64,000 nt of DNA from contig NZ_RSEL01000007.1 of NCBI RefSeq assembly GCF_003958625.1, positions 62,001-126,000 on the forward strand. The letters are read 5' to 3'. This DNA is from Tsuneonella rigui (GTDB taxonomy: Bacteria > Pseudomonadota > Alphaproteobacteria > Sphingomonadales > Sphingomonadaceae). Below the pieces are notes generated by a model. It was not told where the DNA came from and did not search any database. It saw nothing but the letters and a program-made list of their open reading frames with translations. This document shows, piece after piece, positions 57,001-64,000 of the stretch. How positions within the stretch are numbered: the first letter of the stretch is position 1; each line of letters starts with the position of its first letter. A program made the position numbers and the translations under genes.

Positions 57001-57579
57001 GCGCAGCGATTCGAGCTCATCGCCGAAGAAGTCGAGCCGCAGGCCGTGGTCGAGGCCCGAGGGGAACACGTCGAAGATCGACCCGCGCACCGCGAACTCG
57101 CCGTGATCGACCACCGTGTCGGTCCGCGTGTAGCCCTGCCGCTGGAGCACCCCGATCAGCGCCTCGCGCTCGATCGACATCCCAGGCTTAAGCTCACGCA
57201 CCGCCTCGCGCACGCGGAACGGAGTGAGCACGCGCTGTAGCAGCGCATTGACCGTGGTCACCAGCAGTTGCGATCCGGTCTTGCCTGCCTGCAACCGGTG
57301 CAACGCCGACAGCCGGCGCGCGCTCACCGACAGGGCGGGGCTGGCGCGGTCGTAGGGGAGGCAGTCCCACGCGGGGAATTCGATCACCTCCAGCTCGGGC
57401 GCAAAGAATTGCGCCGCTTCGCTGACCGCGCGCATGCCGGCTTCGTCGGGCGCGATGAACACCGCGCGGCCTTTCGCGGCGCGGGCAAGGTCGCTCATCA
57501 CCAGCGGTTGCGCGCCCCGCGGGATCGAAGCGAGCGTCAGCGGCGTCTTGGCGGACAGGATTTTCTGGAGGTCGGGCAT
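54097..57579 (-). CDS. mfd: Transcription-repair coupling factor
   Basis: Removes RNA polymerase stalled at DNA lesions and recruits UvrA. The 1160-residue protein has the N-terminal UvrB-like module (LASIPRGAQPLV, FPAWDCLPYDRASP), the RNA-polymerase-interaction and linker region (DLVVHIDHGIGKYLGLE), a superfamily 2 translocase with Walker A DVGFGKTEVALRAAF (near residue 630) and DEEQRFGV (near 731), TRG motif region, and the C-terminal UvrA-binding domain (about 1000-1155). All key motifs look intact. It is followed upstream-to-downstream on the minus strand after sdhE with a 111-base gap. Confidence 0.97.
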   Translation of the reverse strand: MPDLQKILSAKTPLTLASIPRGAQPLVMSDLARAAKGRAVFIAPDEAGMRAVSEAAQFFAPELEVIEFPAWDCLPYDRASPALSVSARRLSALHRLQAGKTGSQLLVTTVNALLQRVLTPFRVREAVRELKPGMSIEREALIGVLQRQGYTRTDTVVDHGEFAVRGSIFDVFPSGLDHGLRLDFFGDELESLRLFDPTTQMTTGTLERHLLLPASEALLDDDTIKRFRTRYREMFGANATQDPLYQAISEGRRLAGMEHWLPLFEERLSTLFDHLADNDLMVIDGGALTAADERLTDIADYHTQRESGSYRPLAEDALYLSADEFQAALKDRPVHRASIFAEPESANVIDFAFQSGRDFAPERARQASGEGGSIYAAAADHLKAAGKAGKRPLLALYSKGSRARIASIIGEAGAPMELAESWQEALGLSAKGKPTALVVPLETGFANDEIDLVTEADLLGDRLVRRKKRRKSADAFLAELQALNAGDLVVHIDHGIGKYLGLEAIPVGKSQHDCVMLEYAGGDKLYVPVENLEVLSRYGSSEESVGLDRLGGEAWQKRRSRLKERIREIAHELLRTAAARALRKAPVVEVDEASFMPFVDRFPWEETDDQDRAIFEVLSDLASGAPMDRLVCGDVGFGKTEVALRAAFATAMSGKQVAVVAPTTLLARQHYENFAARFSGFPLKVGRLSRLVSSKEMAETREGLASGDIDVVVGTHAILSKSTQFKNLGLVVVDEEQRFGVTHKEKLKQLRADVHVLTLTATPIPRTLQMAMSGLRELSTIQTPPVDRLAVRTYVMEWDDMVMREALLREHHRGGQSFIVVPRIKDMPEVEDWLKKHVPEVKAISAHGQMSPTEVEERMSAFYEGKYEVLLSTTIVESGLDIPSANTIVIHRADRFGLAQLYQLRGRVGRSKLRAYAYLTTPKDTALNEVAEKRLKVLGDLDSLGAGFQLASHDLDIRGAGNLLGDEQSGHIREVGFELYQSMLEDAILAAKAGDMGVEREAGPSPQITVDAPIMIPEDYVPDLTVRMGLYRRLNDARDQGEIEALAAEMIDRFGPLPAPTANLVKLIEIKHQAIVANIAKIDVGARGTLVTFHKDSFPDPDGLLGWVERVGGDAKLRPDMKLVLSRAWGDPQSRLNGLFQLTKGLSGIVRRQEKLKKAA

Positions 57580-57690
57580 CGGGATCCTGTCGGTTAGGCA
57601 CGCGGCGGCGCCCGCCCGAGAGATTCGAGCGGGTTATTTCTGAAAGCTCAGATAGGGCGAACGCCCGGCATTCCAACCGGTTTCCGGCCC

Positions 57691-57963
57691 TCAAGCGATA
57701 TCGACGTAGTCCAGCTTACGCATGGCTTCCATCAGCGGCCCGGCGAGCGCCGCAGGCGGCTCCTGCACGCGCAACGCCCACGCCATCACGTCGACATCGT
57801 CTTCTTCGAGCAAGGCTTCGAACCACGCCAGATCGCTCTCGGACCAGCGTCCGGAGTAACGGTCGAAGAACCCGCCGATCATGTAGTCCGCCTCGCGCGT
57901 ACCACGATGCCACGCGCGAAACTTCGCGCGGGCGAGGCGAGGGGCGAGGGCTAGATCGGCCAT
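57691..57963 (-). CDS. sdhE: Succinate dehydrogenase assembly factor SdhE (DUF339)
   Basis: A 90-residue flavinylation factor that helps attach FAD covalently to SdhA. The signature RGTREADYMIGGFFDR (about residues 19-34) contains the essential RGxxE motif, and WFEALLEEDDVDVMAWAL is the second conserved block. The start MADLALAPRL at 57963 is chosen over an upstream ATG at 57990 because it matches the family N-terminus. The mfd-sdhE-recG neighbourhood is common in alphaproteobacteria. Confidence 0.92.
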   Translation of the reverse strand: MADLALAPRLARAKFRAWHRGTREADYMIGGFFDRYSGRWSESDLAWFEALLEEDDVDVMAWALRVQEPPAALAGPLMEAMRKLDYVDIA

Positions 57964-58000
57964 GGCGGGCGCATACCCGCCACGGCGCAATCCGTCACGC

Positions 58001-58513
58001 TCAACTGGCGTCGGCGTCGACTGCGGTGAGCTCGGCGGCGGGCAGGCCGCCCGACTCGGCCTGCGCCTGCAATTCCTGCTTGCGGGCGAGCATCTGGTCG
58101 CGCAGGGCGACGAGGTCGATGTCGCTATCGCGCACCTGGGCGAAGTAGCCTTCGCCGCGCTTTTCCTCTTCCTCGACGTGATGCTCGATCTCTTCGGACA
58201 GCACCTTGACCTTGGCCTCGAAGAATTCGCCCTGACCGCCGCTCTCCATGATGTCGTTGATCAGCACCTTGGCGCCGTCGTGCTCGACGAAGGCTTCCTT
58301 GTAGAGGTCCTCCTCGACCGCATCCTTGGTTGCGGGGTAGAAGATCTCTTCCTCGATCATTGAGTGGATCTTGAGCTCGTTGCAGACCTTCTGCGCGATC
58401 TCCCACTTGCGGTTGTCGTCCTTCGCCTTTTCGAACTGGGCGAACAGGTCTTCGACTTCGCGGTGGTCGGCCTTGAGCAGCGCGATCGCGTCGGTGAATT
58501 CTTCGGTGGCCAT
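58001..58513 (-). CDS. Hemerythrin-like HHE domain protein
   Basis: A 170-residue four-helix protein with the His/Glu iron ligands of hemerythrin-type cation-binding domains: LKADHREVEDLF, IHSMIEEEIFYP, EHDGAK and EIEHHVEEEEK. Such proteins bind a di-iron site and are linked to oxygen or nitric-oxide stress and iron handling. The C-terminus has an extra helix (DLVALRDQMLARKQELQAQ). The start MATEEF at 58513 has GGAG upstream; ATG 58549 would add 12 basic residues. It lies between sdhE and recG, divergent from recG. Confidence 0.88.
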   Translation of the reverse strand: MATEEFTDAIALLKADHREVEDLFAQFEKAKDDNRKWEIAQKVCNELKIHSMIEEEIFYPATKDAVEEDLYKEAFVEHDGAKVLINDIMESGGQGEFFEAKVKVLSEEIEHHVEEEEKRGEGYFAQVRDSDIDLVALRDQMLARKQELQAQAESGGLPAAELTAVDADAS

Positions 58514-58645
58514 CGGTCGTCTCCGCTTGAGTGGTGTAAGCTTGGTCACTCATCAAAGCGGCGAACCGGCAGACTCGTTCCACGCTAACAATTGTTGCAA
58601 ACCGTCGGGGGCGACAAACCGCGCGTAAGTTGATTTAAGCGCGCC

Positions 58646-60706
58646 ATGCGCCCCGACGTGCTCAATCCTTTATTTGCCGAAGTCGAGACGCTCGACGGGG
58701 TCGGGCCGAAGATGACCAAGCCGCTCGACAAGCTTGGGCTCACTCGTGTGCGCGATGTCGCCTATCACCTGCCCGATCGCTTCGTGACCCGTCGTCCGGT
58801 CGAGAACCTCGACCAGGCGAGCGTGGGCGAGCAGGTCGTCGTACCGCTGACGGTGATCGAGCACCGCGCGGCGCGCTCGGGGCGCGGGCCGTACAACGTG
58901 CTGGCGCAGGACGCCCTCGGCAACGTCGCCTCGCTAACCTACTTCGGCAAGGCGAGCTACACCGCGAAGAAGCAGTTGCCGGTCGGCGCGAAGCGCTGGG
59001 TCGCGGGGCGGCTCGACCAGTATGGCCAGATGCTACAGATCGTCCATCCGGACCATGTCGCGGAGGACAGCAGCGGGCTGTTGGGCACGCTCAACGAGCC
59101 GGTCTATTCACTGTCCGAGGGGCTCACGCAGCCCAAGGTCGCAGGCCTCGCCGCGCAAGCGCTGGCGCGGTTGCCGGCGCTGCCCGAATGGATCGAGCCG
59201 ACCCATTTCGAGCGCACCAAGTGGCCCGCGTGGGCGGACGCGCTGAAGCTGGCGCACAAGGGCGAGCACCCTGCCGCGCGTGATCGGCTGGCGTATGACG
59301 AGCTGCTCGCCAACAGCCTCGCGTTGGCCTTGGTCAAAGCGGACAATCGCAAGCGGCGCGGGCAACCTTTGCGAGGTGACGGCAGCTTGCGCGCCAAGCT
59401 CGAGCTGCCGTTCCCGCTCACCGGGGCGCAGCGCCGCTCGATAACCGAGATTGAAGGCGACCTGCAGCAAGACACGCCGATGCTGCGCCTGCTGCAGGGT
59501 GATGTCGGCAGCGGCAAGACAGTGGTCGCGCTGGAGGCGATGCTGGTGGCGGTCGAAGCGGGTGCGCAGGCCGCGCTGCTCGCCCCGACCGAAATACTCG
59601 CGCGCCAGCACTTCGAGACGCTGCGCCGCATGCTCGCGCCGACCGGGGTCGAGATCGCGCTGCTGACAGGGCGCGACAAGGGCCGGGCGCGCGAATCGAT
59701 CCTGATGGGGCTGCACGACGGCGGCATCCAGGTGCTGGTGGGCACCCACGCGATCTTCCAAGACACGGTGAACTACAAGAACCTGGGGCTGGTGGTGATC
59801 GACGAGCAGCACCGCTTCGGCGTGTCGCAGCGGCTGACGCTCGCGAGCAAGGGCCGTGTCACTCCGCACACCCTGGCGATGACCGCCACCCCGATCCCGC
59901 GCACGCTGACGCTGGCGCAGTATGGTGAAATGGACGTCAGCCGCCTCGACGAGATGCCTCCGGGTCGGCAGGCGATCGACACGGTGGTGATCAGCGCCGA
60001 CCGCACGCCCGAGGTGATCGACCGTCTCGCGCGCCAGATCGAAGCGGGCGCGCAGGCCTATTGGGTCTGCCCGATGGTCCGCGAGCTCGAAACCGAGGAC
60101 ATCGCCGCTGCGGAAGCGCGCTATTTGAGCTTGCGTGAGCGGTTCGGCGAGGCGGTGGTATTGGTCCACGGCCAGCTGCGCCCAGAAGCCAAGGACGCCG
60201 CGATGGAGCGGTTCGCGCGCGGCGATGCCAAGCTGTTGGTCGCCACCACCGTGATCGAAGTCGGGGTCGACGTGCCCAACGCCACACTGATGGTGATCGA
60301 GCAGGCCGAGCGCTTCGGACTCGCCCAGCTCCACCAGCTTCGCGGCCGGGTCGGGCGAGGGAGCCAGAAATCAGTCTGCCTGCTGCTGCGCGGCGAGGCG
60401 CTGAGCGAAGTCGGCCGCGAGCGGCTGGCGCTGATGCGCGAGACGCAGGACGGTTTTCGCCTCGCCGAAGAGGACCTGCGGCTGCGCGGCGGGGGCGAAT
60501 TGCTGGGGACCCGCCAGTCGGGCGATACACCGTTCCAAGTTGCCGACCTCGAACAAATCCAGCGCCTGCTCCCCATCGCCAGCGAAGATGCGCGCCTGCT
60601 GATGGAGCGCGACGGCGGCCTCGCCAGTCCTCGCGGGGAGGCGGCGCGCATCCTGCTGTACCTCTTCGAGCGCGACTGGGGCGTGCAATTGCTGCGCGGG
60701 GGCTGA
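58646..60706 (+). CDS. recG: ATP-dependent DNA helicase RecG
   Basis: Reverses stalled replication forks and processes branched DNA. The 686-residue protein has an N-terminal wedge/OB domain (DVAYHLPDRFVTRRP, near residues 38-52), helicase motifs Ia GDVGSGKTVVALEA (near 288), DEQHRFGV (near 386), TATPIPRTL and QLRGRVGRG, and the C-terminal RecG part (LRGGGELLGTRQSG). Length is normal for the family. Confidence 0.97.
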   Translation: MRPDVLNPLFAEVETLDGVGPKMTKPLDKLGLTRVRDVAYHLPDRFVTRRPVENLDQASVGEQVVVPLTVIEHRAARSGRGPYNVLAQDALGNVASLTYFGKASYTAKKQLPVGAKRWVAGRLDQYGQMLQIVHPDHVAEDSSGLLGTLNEPVYSLSEGLTQPKVAGLAAQALARLPALPEWIEPTHFERTKWPAWADALKLAHKGEHPAARDRLAYDELLANSLALALVKADNRKRRGQPLRGDGSLRAKLELPFPLTGAQRRSITEIEGDLQQDTPMLRLLQGDVGSGKTVVALEAMLVAVEAGAQAALLAPTEILARQHFETLRRMLAPTGVEIALLTGRDKGRARESILMGLHDGGIQVLVGTHAIFQDTVNYKNLGLVVIDEQHRFGVSQRLTLASKGRVTPHTLAMTATPIPRTLTLAQYGEMDVSRLDEMPPGRQAIDTVVISADRTPEVIDRLARQIEAGAQAYWVCPMVRELETEDIAAAEARYLSLRERFGEAVVLVHGQLRPEAKDAAMERFARGDAKLLVATTVIEVGVDVPNATLMVIEQAERFGLAQLHQLRGRVGRGSQKSVCLLLRGEALSEVGRERLALMRETQDGFRLAEEDLRLRGGGELLGTRQSGDTPFQVADLEQIQRLLPIASEDARLLMERDGGLASPRGEAARILLYLFERDWGVQLLRGG

Positions 60707-60743
60707 CGGGCACTGAAGCGGTCCCCGCGCATTAATCCATGAT

Positions 60744-61193
60744 ATGGCACGCTTTGTCTGGGGGCTTCTGACATTGCTGCTCGCGGCCTGCGGGCCGTTT
60801 CCGCGCGACATCGACGATACGTTACAGGGCATTCACGAGCGCGGCACCATTCGCGTCGGTTTGGTGACCATGCGTGATGTCGACGAGCCGCTTGCGCGCG
60901 ATTTTCTAGCGCGGCTCCAGCGCGAGTCGGGCGCTCGGGTGGTCACCGAGCGTGGACCAGCCGAACTGCAACTGGCGCGGCTGGATCAAGGCGCGCTTGA
61001 CCTGGTGCTCGGCGATTTCGCCTCCGACAGTCCGTGGCTGCCGGAAGTCGCCATCGTCGAACCGATCGTCGACCGCCCGGCCGGCGATCGTTCGCTCGGC
61101 CTGTCGCCGGTCGCCGCCAACGGCGAGAACCGCTGGGTCGGCGTGCTCGAGAAGACCGTCCGGGATATACGTGAGGATGCCGGCCGTGAGTGA
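60744..61193 (+). CDS. Small lipoprotein with binding-protein-like fold
   Basis: A 149-residue protein with a lipoprotein signal (MARFVWGLLTLLLAACGPF, Cys near residue 16) and a mature domain that starts like an ABC solute-binding protein (DDTLQGIHERGTIRVGLV) and contains LDQGALDLVLGDF. It is about half the length of a normal binding protein, so it may be a single lobe or an unrelated small domain. No transporter partner is adjacent, except the CDF-type gene that its stop overlaps by up to 17 bases. The function is unknown. Confidence 0.7.
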   Translation: MARFVWGLLTLLLAACGPFPRDIDDTLQGIHERGTIRVGLVTMRDVDEPLARDFLARLQRESGARVVTERGPAELQLARLDQGALDLVLGDFASDSPWLPEVAIVEPIVDRPAGDRSLGLSPVAANGENRWVGVLEKTVRDIREDAGRE

Positions 61194-62091
61194 GCACGCG
61201 GGTCATCCCGATGCCATCGCGCAGGACATGCGCGCGGCGGTCCGGCTCGAAAAGTGGAACATCTTCTGGACCATTACCTACGTCGGCGCGCTCGGCGCGG
61301 CGATGGGATCGAGCCAGGCGATGAAGACCGCGTGGGTTGAGGACATCCTCGGCCTGATCCCGCCGCTCGCTTTCCTGATCGGCGAGCGGTTCGAGCGGCG
61401 CGGGGCCGACGGGCGCTATCACTACGGCTACGACCGGGTGAACGGGCTCGGCTTTCTCGTCGCCGCGGTCGCGCTGGCAGCGGTCGGCGTGTTCCTGCTC
61501 AAGGACGCGGTCACCGCGCTGATGGCGCAGGAGCACGTCACCATCGGCACCGTCCGGGTGTGGGGACGCGACGTGTGGCTCGGCTGGTTCATGATCGCGG
61601 CGCAAGCCTACGCCTGCATCCCGCCGTTCATCATCGGCCGCAAGGAACTGAAGCTCGCCAAGAGCTTACGGGACAAGCTGCTTCACACCGATGCGCTGAT
61701 GAACAAGGCCAATTGGCAGACGGGCATCGCCGGCATCCTCGGCATCCTGGGCATCGGCTTCGGGTTCTGGTGGGCGGACGCGGTGGCAGCGGCGATCATC
61801 TCGGCGAGCATCATCTGGGACGGCTGGAACGCGATGAAGGTCGCGGCGGGCGAGCTGATCGACGGCATGCCGCGCGAGCTCGGAGACGAGAAACTCTCGC
61901 AGGAAGCAGACGCCCTCGCCAAGAGCCTGCACCAGCAGTTCCCCGAGGCGAAAGCGATCCTGCTGCGCGAAACCGGCCGCTTCATCCGCGCCGAGGTGGT
62001 CGGCGCGCGGCCAGGCGACTTCAACCGCGACAAGCTGAAAATCGACGGCTGCGACGACTGGCGGATCGATTCGATCAGCTTCCGGCCATAG
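61177..62091 (+). CDS. Cation diffusion facilitator (CDF)-family transporter
   Basis: A 304-residue protein with about five to six membrane helices and a C-terminal soluble domain. RYHYGYDRVNGLG resembles the loop motif (HxYGxxRxE) of CDF transporters, which export Zn, Fe, Mn or Co by proton exchange; LHTDALMNKAN and WWADAVAAAII carry the helix-5 and helix-6 Asp positions. The first-helix pair differs from well-known zinc transporters, so the metal is uncertain. The start is uncertain: ATG 61177 or GTG 61186, the latter with GAGG nine bases before it; both overlap the previous gene. Confidence 0.82.
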   Translation: MPAVSEHAGHPDAIAQDMRAAVRLEKWNIFWTITYVGALGAAMGSSQAMKTAWVEDILGLIPPLAFLIGERFERRGADGRYHYGYDRVNGLGFLVAAVALAAVGVFLLKDAVTALMAQEHVTIGTVRVWGRDVWLGWFMIAAQAYACIPPFIIGRKELKLAKSLRDKLLHTDALMNKANWQTGIAGILGILGIGFGFWWADAVAAAIISASIIWDGWNAMKVAAGELIDGMPRELGDEKLSQEADALAKSLHQQFPEAKAILLRETGRFIRAEVVGARPGDFNRDKLKIDGCDDWRIDSISFRP

Positions 62092-62125
62092 CCGCTCGGC
62101 CGCGGCTCAGTATAAAGTCAGCGCT

Positions 62126-62956
62126 GTGAATCGCCTGCTCGCCAGTCCGCGCCTGCTCGGCCTGATCTGCGCTGCAGGCGCAGTCGCCTTGGGCATTGGC
62201 TACCTGATCGCCGCCGGTGCACCGTCCCGATACCCGATCATCAACGCGGCGGCCTTTGCCGTGGGCGCTATGGCTTGGCTCGCATTGCGCGGCCGCAATG
62301 CCCCGCGGTGGAGCGGCTGGGTGGTTCTGGCACTGGCCGCGTTGCTGCTGGCCACCGCAGTGGCCGGTGCGGAGCTGAACGGCGCGTCCCGATGGGTTAT
62401 GGTGGGACCCTTGAGCCTGCAAACTAGCTTCGTCGTCTTGCCCGCCTTGATCGTACTCTACGCGCGCACCACGGACGCGATTGGAACCGCCGGCGTCCTC
62501 GTCGCGGCCGCCGCGCTGGCTGCCCAACCGGATCGAGCGATGGCCGGCATGTTGGCCGTGGGCACAGCGGTGATCGCTTTCGGCAAGCCTGGCCGGATGA
62601 CCGCAATTGCGACCGTAGCCTGTGCAGTTGCCTTCGTGGTCACGCTGTTCCGGCCGGATAGCCTGCCGGCTGAGCCGTTCGTGGAACGCGTGCTCTACAC
62701 CGCGTTCGAGTCTTATGTGCTCGCGGGAATCGCAGTCCTGCTCGGATCCCTGCTCATTGTTGCGCCTGCCATGTTGGCTCACAGGCGCGTGCCGGAGCAG
62801 ACGGTGCTGCTGGCGTTCGGCGTAAGCTGGACTGCCGCGATCGCCGCTGCTGCCATCGGGAACTATCCGACTCCGCTCGTCGGTTACGGCGGGGCCGCCG
62901 TGATCGGGTACCTGTTAAGCGTCGCGCTGCTGCCTGCAAACGCACGCGAGGCGTGA
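62126..62956 (+). CDS. Short SEDS-like (FtsW/RodA-related) membrane protein
   Basis: A 276-residue protein with about eight hydrophobic segments. Three segments echo FtsW/RodA: GASRWVMVGPLSLQTSFVV (compare GxRRWxxxGxxxxQPSE), AAQPDRAMAGML (compare QPDxGT) and NYPTPLVGYGGAAVIG (compare PLPFxSYGGSS). It lacks about 100 residues compared with true SEDS glycosyltransferases, so it may be a non-catalytic relative. It starts with GTG 62126, 34 bases after the CDF-type gene. This assignment is by motif pattern only. Confidence 0.55.
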   Translation: MNRLLASPRLLGLICAAGAVALGIGYLIAAGAPSRYPIINAAAFAVGAMAWLALRGRNAPRWSGWVVLALAALLLATAVAGAELNGASRWVMVGPLSLQTSFVVLPALIVLYARTTDAIGTAGVLVAAAALAAQPDRAMAGMLAVGTAVIAFGKPGRMTAIATVACAVAFVVTLFRPDSLPAEPFVERVLYTAFESYVLAGIAVLLGSLLIVAPAMLAHRRVPEQTVLLAFGVSWTAAIAAAAIGNYPTPLVGYGGAAVIGYLLSVALLPANAREA

Positions 62957-62988
62957 CCGCGATTCTGGTGGATGAGAAGAAAAGAAAG

Positions 62989-63065
62989 TGGTCGGGGAAA
63001 GAGGATTCGAACCTCCGGCCCCTGCCTCCCGAAGACAGTGCTCTACCAGGCTGAGCTATTCCCCG
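62989..63065 (-). tRNA. tRNA-Pro (CGG)
   Basis: A 77-base minus-strand cloverleaf with CGGGGAA / TTCCCCG acceptor arms, D-loop segment AGCTCAGCCTGGTAGAGC, anticodon arm CTGTC-TTCGGGA-GGCAG giving anticodon CGG, TGG-type variable region, T-arm GGAGG-TTCGAAT-CCTCT, and an encoded CCA end. Proline identity fits the G35-G36 anticodon and the discriminator A. Confidence 0.96.
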
Positions 63066-63175
63066 ACCGATGTCCGATGCCGTCATCCAGAGGATGGGGC
63101 TTCGAGGCAGGAGCGCGCCTATAGGGACGGGTCGGCGGGGTGGCAAGCGCGCAATTGGCGGTCTAGGAACTTCGC

Positions 63176-64000
63176 ATGGCCACCGCCTTTCCGCTCGCCG
63201 ATTCTCGCACCTCCGAGCATCCGGAGCAGCAGTACCTCGACCTGATGCGGCGTATCTGGACCGCGGGCTCCGAGCGGGTGGACCGCACCGGGGTCGGCAC
63301 GCGTTCGGTGTTCGGGGCGACGCTGCGGTTCGATCTGGCCGACGGGGCGATGCCGCTGATCACCAGCAAGCGGGTGTACTGGAAGACCGCGACGCGTGAG
63401 CTGCTGTGGTTCCTGACCGGCGAGACCAACATCCGCCCGCTGGTGCTGCAGGGTGTGCACATCTGGGATGACTGGCCCCACGCGCGCTACGTCCGCGAGA
63501 CGGGCGACGACGTGTCAATCGAGCGCTTCATCGAGCGCATCGAACAGGACGAAACGTTCGCCGAACAGTGGGGCGACCTGGGACCGGTGTACGGCAAGCA
63601 GTGGGTCGACTGGCCGACCTACCGCTACCGGCCGGACGGGCTCTACGAGCCGGGGCAGGGGATCAACCAGGTCGCAGAGGTGGTGCTCTCCTTGCGCGAG
63701 AACCCGGGCAGCCGGCGGCACATCATCGAGGGCTGGAACGTCGCCGAGCTCGACCGGATGGCGCTGCCGCCTTGTCATAAGACCTACCAGTTCCACGTTG
63801 CGGACGGGAAGCTCAACGGCCTGCTCTACCAGCGCAGTTGCGATGTCGCGCTGGGACTGCCGTTCAACTTGTGGTCGGCCGCGCTGTTGCAGCGGATGCT
63901 TGCGCAGCAGGCGGACCTCGAGCCGGGAGAGTTCGTGTGGATGGGCGGGGACGTGCACCTCTACCTCAACCACGCCGAACTGATCGAGGAGCAGCTCAGC
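63176..64000 (+). CDS. thyA: Thymidylate synthase, truncated by window end
   Basis: Methylates dUMP to dTMP using methylenetetrahydrofolate. The open frame runs from ATG 63176 (AGGAA upstream) to the last base without a stop, 275 codons. It shows RTGVGTRSVFGATLRFDL, LPLITSKRVYWK-type loop, WGDLGPVYGKQW, the catalytic Cys in LPPCHKTYQF and QRSCDVALGLPFN, then GDVHLYLNHAELIEEQL. The C-terminus is missing. Two Arg-rich substrate loops are intact. It is separated from the divergent tRNA-Pro by about 110 bases. Confidence 0.95.
   Translation, partial: MATAFPLADSRTSEHPEQQYLDLMRRIWTAGSERVDRTGVGTRSVFGATLRFDLADGAMPLITSKRVYWKTATRELLWFLTGETNIRPLVLQGVHIWDDWPHARYVRETGDDVSIERFIERIEQDETFAEQWGDLGPVYGKQWVDWPTYRYRPDGLYEPGQGINQVAEVVLSLRENPGSRRHIIEGWNVAELDRMALPPCHKTYQFHVADGKLNGLLYQRSCDVALGLPFNLWSAALLQRMLAQQADLEPGEFVWMGGDVHLYLNHAELIEEQLS

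Overview
The window is high-GC chromosomal DNA with closely packed genes on both strands and many ATGA or 1-8 bp gene overlaps. Gene content points to an alphaproteobacterium of the order Sphingomonadales: an Hda-like DnaA relative next to cysE and DUF2794, fabD-fabG beside dnaN, AMP nucleosidase, a YedI/DUF808 protein, mfd-sdhE-recG, an Mpl-type ligase divergent from an LD-carboxypeptidase, and a large TonB-dependent receptor. No rRNA, CRISPR array, transposase or integrase was seen. One tRNA (Pro, CGG) is present. The first and last genes are cut by the window ends.

Layout. 1-4.4 kb: truncated CDS, hda-like, cysE, DUF2794, a membrane protein and an SDR. 4.4-9 kb: gph/glmU divergent pair, thioredoxin-reductase-like protein, trmD-rplS, then a 427-bp gap that appears to hold a minus-strand structured RNA. 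9-18 kb: asd, lipoprotein, DsbA-fold isomerase, EmrAB-type efflux pair, GFA protein, hydrolase, M2 peptidase, YbjN-like protein. 18-28 kb: SDR, amn, the rpsF-rpsR-rplI operon, DUF808, mpl/ldcA, fabD-fabG, dnaN. 28-35 kb: oxidoreductase, D-aminoacylase-like hydrolase, adrenodoxin-type reductase, and a class II-like PHA synthase with its depolymerase. 35-40.2 kb: two tandem PAS-GGDEF-EAL-PilZ cyclic-di-GMP proteins. 40.2-42.05 kb: lepA.

42.05-45.9 kb is the clearest accessory region. Just past the lepA stop is a 57-bp relic that repeats the last 18 codons plus stop of LepA with almost only synonymous differences. It is followed by four visibly AT-richer genes: a MazG-like pyrophosphohydrolase, a HARE-HTH protein, a HEAT-repeat protein with an unusual tail, and a P-loop nucleotide-kinase-like protein. 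I read this as a small genomic island placed at the 3' end of lepA and as the best candidate for an undescribed system, possibly for defence or nucleotide-pool control. That function is inference.

46-64 kb returns to core-like DNA: HTH protein, TonB receptor, two tiny Flp-type pilins, bamD, a CHASE2-EAL phosphodiesterase, a 14-codon ORF with a perfect Shine-Dalgarno and its own terminator, mfd, sdhE, a hemerythrin-like protein, recG, a small binding-protein-like lipoprotein, a CDF-type transporter, a short SEDS-like membrane protein, tRNA-Pro and thyA.

Themes: cell-envelope synthesis and recycling (glmU, mpl, ldcA, bamD, SEDS-like), cyclic-di-GMP signalling (three proteins in about 19 kb), carbon storage (PHA), and replication/repair (hda-like, dnaN, mfd, recG, thyA).
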